A stretch of 64,000 bases of DNA from JAIOSM01 sp964593725. Its GTDB lineage: Bacteria; Desulfobacterota; Desulfobacteria; Desulfobacterales; Desulfobacteraceae. The position numbers were made by a program, and so were the translations under genes. Every line of letters begins with the position of its first letter. Within the stretch, counting starts at the first letter, position 1. Below are positions 61,240-64,000 of this stretch, in pieces. The stretch covers positions 30,788 to 94,787 of the forward strand of contig CAZQJS010000004.1 of NCBI GenBank assembly GCA_964593725.1, given 5' to 3'. The notes beneath the pieces were generated by a model. It was not told where the DNA came from. It ran no database searches and was given only the letters and a program-made list of their open reading frames with translations.

Positions 61240-63348
61240 ATGAATCCTGTTTTGATGTCCATACTGCTAATTGCCGGCCTTCTGGTCTTTGGCCGTACCA
61301 TGTACTATAAAATCAGACTTCTTCTGGCCCTGGGTCCTGCTGATAGATTTGATAATATTCCGGAACGGATAAAAAACATGCTCATTCTGGCTGTAGGTCA
61401 AAAACGTCTGGTTGGAAGAAAAAGAGAATGGGTTGCAGGAATAATGCATGCATTCATTTTCTGGGGATTCTGCGTTCTTTTGATCCGCAGCATCAGCCTC
61501 TATGGCGAGGGGTTTGTAAAGGGTTTTCAGCTGCCCCTTTTTGGCCGGGACGGAATTACAGGATATCTTTACATTGCTTTAAAGGATGCCATGGAAGGGA
61601 TTGTACTTGTCATGGCATCCTTTGCAATATTCCGTCGTGCAGTTTTAAAACCTTCTAGAATGCACAATACTTGGGAAGCATATTTTGTCCTGGTTATGAT
61701 TGTGATTTTAATGATTTCTGATCTTATGCTTGACGGAGCAAGACACAATCTCATCACAATATATAATAACCCTGACCACCTTCATTTTTTTAATAACCCA
61801 GGGTATGGTTCCGAGTTCACCTGGACACCGGTTTCAGTTGGTGCAGGCGCCCTTATTTCATCATTAAGTGCCGGCGCAACAGCTCTTATCATGAAAATAA
61901 TGTTCTGGACCCATATTACAACCCAGTTGGTATTCCTTAATTTTCTACCATTGGGAAAACATTTCCATGTAATTACAGCACTTCCCAATGTGTTTTTAAA
62001 GAGTATTGGTTATCCCCATGAAAAAGCAAAGGTTCTTGACCTTGAGGATGAAGCTGCCTGGGAAGATGAATCATTGGGCATTAATCATATTCATCAGCTT
62101 GACTGGAAACAGGGACTTGACCTCTACACATGTACCGAGTGCGGCCGGTGCAAGGATGTCTGCCCTGCCTATATTACAGACAAACCCTTGAGTTTAAATG
62201 AATTCAATGATGACCTGAAAGCAGAACTCTTCAGAAATACCAATAATATAATTAAAAGAAAAACCCTTGCCGCAGCCATTCAGGAAGAGGGCGATGCACA
62301 AGAACAGGAAACCATAAAGGCTAAGATGGCTGAGCTTAATAGTGAGAAAGCCCTGGTAGGAGATATAATCGGGGAGGATACACTATGGGCATGCACAACC
62401 TGCCGTGCATGCGAACAGGTATGTCCTGTTGCAATTGAACATGTGCCAAGAATAATAGCTATGAGACAGGGACAGACCTTGATGTCCGAAGCCTATCCCA
62501 AGGAACTCAATGTAGCATTAAAAGGCCTTGAACGAAACGGTAACCCGTGGGGAATAGGGTATGACAAGCGTGCTGACTGGGCAGAAGGTTTGAATGTAAA
62601 AACAATGGCACAGGATTCTGATGTTGATTATCTGCTCTGGGTAGGATGTGCAGGATCTTTTGATGACAGAACAAAAAAGGTTACCACAAGTCTTGTGAAA
62701 ATTCTCCAGAAAGCTGATATCAGTTTTGCAATCCTTGGCACAGAAGAAAAATGTACAGGAGATTTTGCAAGGAAAGTGGGCAATGAAATGCTCTATCAAA
62801 TGATGGCAGAGGAAAATATTGCAACTTTGAACAATTACAAGGTGAAAAAAATAATTACTGCATGCCCGCACTGTCTTAACACACTTAAACATGATTATCC
62901 CCAGATGGGTGGTAACTATGAAGTAATCCACCATACACAATTCCTGGCTGACCTTGTAAGCCAGGGCAGGATAAAACTTTCCAAATCCATTGAAGGCGTT
63001 CTGACATTTCATGATCCATGTTATTTAGGGCGTTATAATGGAATTTACGACCAGCCAAGGACATTATTAAACTCTATATCCAGACATGGCCTGACAGAGC
63101 TTGACAGGCACGGCAGGGAAAGTTTCTGCTGTGGCGCAGGCGGTGGAAGAATGTGGCTTGAGGAATCAATCGGTAAGAGGATCAATCTTGAACGGGCAGA
63201 GCAGATAGTTGCCGGAAAAGCTGCAACAGTTGCAGTAAGCTGTCCTTTCTGTCTTACCATGATCGAGGACGGAATGAAGGAACTATCCAGGGATGAGGAG
63301 ATTAAAACAAAGGATATAGCAGAATTAACAGCAGATAATATGGTATAG
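61240..63348 (+). CDS. ETF:menaquinone oxidoreductase-type membrane iron-sulfur protein (EMO)
   Basis: A 702-residue protein. The N-terminal 240 residues have about five to six membrane helices of the NarI/cytochrome-b type (WVAGIMHAFIFWGFCVLL with a possible heme His). Two 4Fe-4S motifs follow at about 298-308 (CTECGRCKDVCP) and about 388-400 (CTTCRACEQVCP), then two CCG domains (WVGCAGSFDDR, CPHCLNT; FHDPCYLGRYNG, CCGAGGGRMW, CPFCLT). Such proteins next to etfBA have been proposed as ETF:(methyl)menaquinone oxidoreductases. ATG 61240 follows AAAGGA and was preferred to TTG 61234. Last gene of the long operon. Confidence 0.88.
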   Translation: MNPVLMSILLIAGLLVFGRTMYYKIRLLLALGPADRFDNIPERIKNMLILAVGQKRLVGRKREWVAGIMHAFIFWGFCVLLIRSISLYGEGFVKGFQLPLFGRDGITGYLYIALKDAMEGIVLVMASFAIFRRAVLKPSRMHNTWEAYFVLVMIVILMISDLMLDGARHNLITIYNNPDHLHFFNNPGYGSEFTWTPVSVGAGALISSLSAGATALIMKIMFWTHITTQLVFLNFLPLGKHFHVITALPNVFLKSIGYPHEKAKVLDLEDEAAWEDESLGINHIHQLDWKQGLDLYTCTECGRCKDVCPAYITDKPLSLNEFNDDLKAELFRNTNNIIKRKTLAAAIQEEGDAQEQETIKAKMAELNSEKALVGDIIGEDTLWACTTCRACEQVCPVAIEHVPRIIAMRQGQTLMSEAYPKELNVALKGLERNGNPWGIGYDKRADWAEGLNVKTMAQDSDVDYLLWVGCAGSFDDRTKKVTTSLVKILQKADISFAILGTEEKCTGDFARKVGNEMLYQMMAEENIATLNNYKVKKIITACPHCLNTLKHDYPQMGGNYEVIHHTQFLADLVSQGRIKLSKSIEGVLTFHDPCYLGRYNGIYDQPRTLLNSISRHGLTELDRHGRESFCCGAGGGRMWLEESIGKRINLERAEQIVAGKAATVAVSCPFCLTMIEDGMKELSRDEEIKTKDIAELTADNMV

Positions 63349-63415
63349 ATTTTATTAAAATACTATCATAAGCAGCAATATTAATTTTAAAGAAACAGGA
63401 ACGTTATCTGATAAA

Positions 63416-63634
63416 ATGGCAAAGAAAAAAGCACTGCCCCTGGCAGAAATTGTAAGTATTGTATTGATGGTTGCAGGCATTGGATTGATATTCTGGGGGT
63501 ATCAGATATCAGGTTCTTTTTCATCCAAATTAACTCTGAAACTCACAGGTGCCCATACTGATAAAGTAATGCAGTTATATATCGGCGGTGCTGCAAGTTT
63601 TGTTGCAGGCCTGGTCCTTTACTTTAAAAAATAG
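63416..63634 (+). CDS. Small membrane protein, DUF3185-like
   Basis: A 72-residue protein with two membrane helices (IVSIVLMVAGIGLIFWGY and MQLYIGGAASFVAGLVLYF) joined by a polar loop with LTGAHTDKVM, matching the DUF3185 pattern. Function is unknown. It lies 67 bases after the EMO gene and may be cotranscribed. The last 16 bases overlap the end of the degraded VOC gene on the other strand. Confidence 0.75.
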   Translation: MAKKKALPLAEIVSIVLMVAGIGLIFWGYQISGSFSSKLTLKLTGAHTDKVMQLYIGGAASFVAGLVLYFKK

Positions 63635-63795
63635 CACAACTCTGTTCTGATCAGCAACCCGATAGAGTTCACTTGCAATTTGAGCCATGATTGAATTTCA
63701 ACCATGTTTCCCTCTGGATCTCTGAAATATAGGAATTTTAATAAACCAACGCCTTTAACTTCTTTTGCTGCAATGTTTGTATGGGCATATCTCAT
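63619..63795 (-). pseudogene. VOC/glyoxalase-family gene with internal deletion
   Basis: A 58-residue frame begins with a normal VOC N-terminus (MRYAHTNI, with AAAGGAA ribosome site upstream) and passes directly into the C-terminal motif of the same family (KEVKGVGLLKFLYFRDPEGN, then MVEIQSW). About 90-100 residues that usually lie between are missing, including half of the metal-ligand set. The rest after about residue 37 is unrelated tail. It is best read as a remnant of in-frame internal deletion. Confidence 0.7.
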
Positions 63796-63833
63796 CAATT
63801 TATTCCTTTATTTGTTATAACCCAATTCATTAA

Positions 63834-64000
63834 TGTGAATCTGCCGAAAACGCATCCTTGTTAATAAAAAAAGCAGCCCTTAAGGAGCAGTGCAGCTCTC
63901 AGCCATTAGTGCTTCATTCTGATAATGGCAGTCCAATGAAAGGTGCCACTTTTCTTGAAACATTGAGGAGACTTGAAATAACTCCCTCTTATAGTCGGCC
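63834..64000 (+). mobile_element. IS3-family transposase remnant (OrfB, DDE core), 5'-truncated
   Basis: The frame after the stop at 63831-63833 encodes SAENASLLIKKAALKEQ and then PLVLHSDNGSPMKGATFLE, the second catalytic-Asp motif of the IS3-family integrase core. The N-terminal half of OrfB and OrfA are absent to the left, so the element is truncated there. It runs off the right edge, so whether the 3' part is complete is unknown. Confidence 0.8.

Overview
The window looks like a chromosomal scaffold piece from a strictly anaerobic Gram-negative bacterium of the Desulfobacterota, probably a Desulfobacterales-type sulfate reducer that degrades aromatic compounds. I infer this from the tungsten-type (class II) benzoyl-CoA reductase genes, the two HdrA/MvhD-type electron-bifurcation modules, the futalosine menaquinone genes, the moderately AT-rich DNA and the use of selenocysteine. 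The genus is inference. The window contains one 100-N assembly gap.

Layout. (1) 1-7305: a heterodisulfide-reductase/Flx module on the + strand: a partial hdrB, a double-length selenocysteine hdrA, a selenocysteine MvhD/FlxD-like subunit, two iron-sulfur subunits and an FAD/NAD(P)-binding FlxA-like subunit. (2) 7313-27151: mostly housekeeping genes: miaA, a periplasmic-binding lipoprotein, phosphofructokinase and kdsD, xerD, a Xaa-Pro peptidase, an acidic-repeat protein with a non-catalytic FGE-like domain, a ParA-like ATPase with a coiled-coil/zinc-ribbon protein, mqnE-mqnC-deaminase-mqnA, a penicillin-acylase-family protein and fetAB. (3) 27164-35831, all on the - strand: a LytSR-type two-component pair joined to an outer-membrane protein, a LolA-like protein and a LolCDE/MacB-type ABC transporter, then an orphan hybrid-PAS histidine kinase. 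(4) 36008-42337, - strand: tRNA-Pro(CGG), purA, tadA, an RNase M5-like toprim protein, a YhhN-family protein and a dctPQM TRAP transporter. (5) 42995-63348, + strand: a benzoyl-CoA locus in two transcription units. The first is thiolase, DUF35 protein, had, SDR and oah/bamA. The second is bamBCDEFGHI, fdhD, etfBA and a membrane ETF:quinone oxidoreductase. (6) 63416-64000: a small membrane protein followed by decayed DNA: an internally deleted VOC gene and a 5'-truncated IS3-family transposase.

How the genes fit together. BamBCDEFGHI would dearomatise benzoyl-CoA using flavin-based electron chemistry. Had and Oah/BamA then act on the hydrated diene, and the SDR plus thiolase/DUF35 pair could carry 3-hydroxypimelyl-CoA to glutaryl-CoA. 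EtfBA and the membrane oxidoreductase would pass acyl-CoA electrons to menaquinone, whose early synthesis genes lie in the same window. The TRAP transporter may import an aromatic or dicarboxylic acid.

The most notable point is four in-frame UGA codons that split four genes in a naive reading: both HdrA-like proteins and both MvhD-like proteins. Each is followed, at nearly constant spacing, by a hairpin with GG in its loop, as expected of a bacterial SECIS element. The second is a matched pair of promoter/operator sequences upstream of the two benzoyl-CoA units, indicating one common regulator that is not encoded here.
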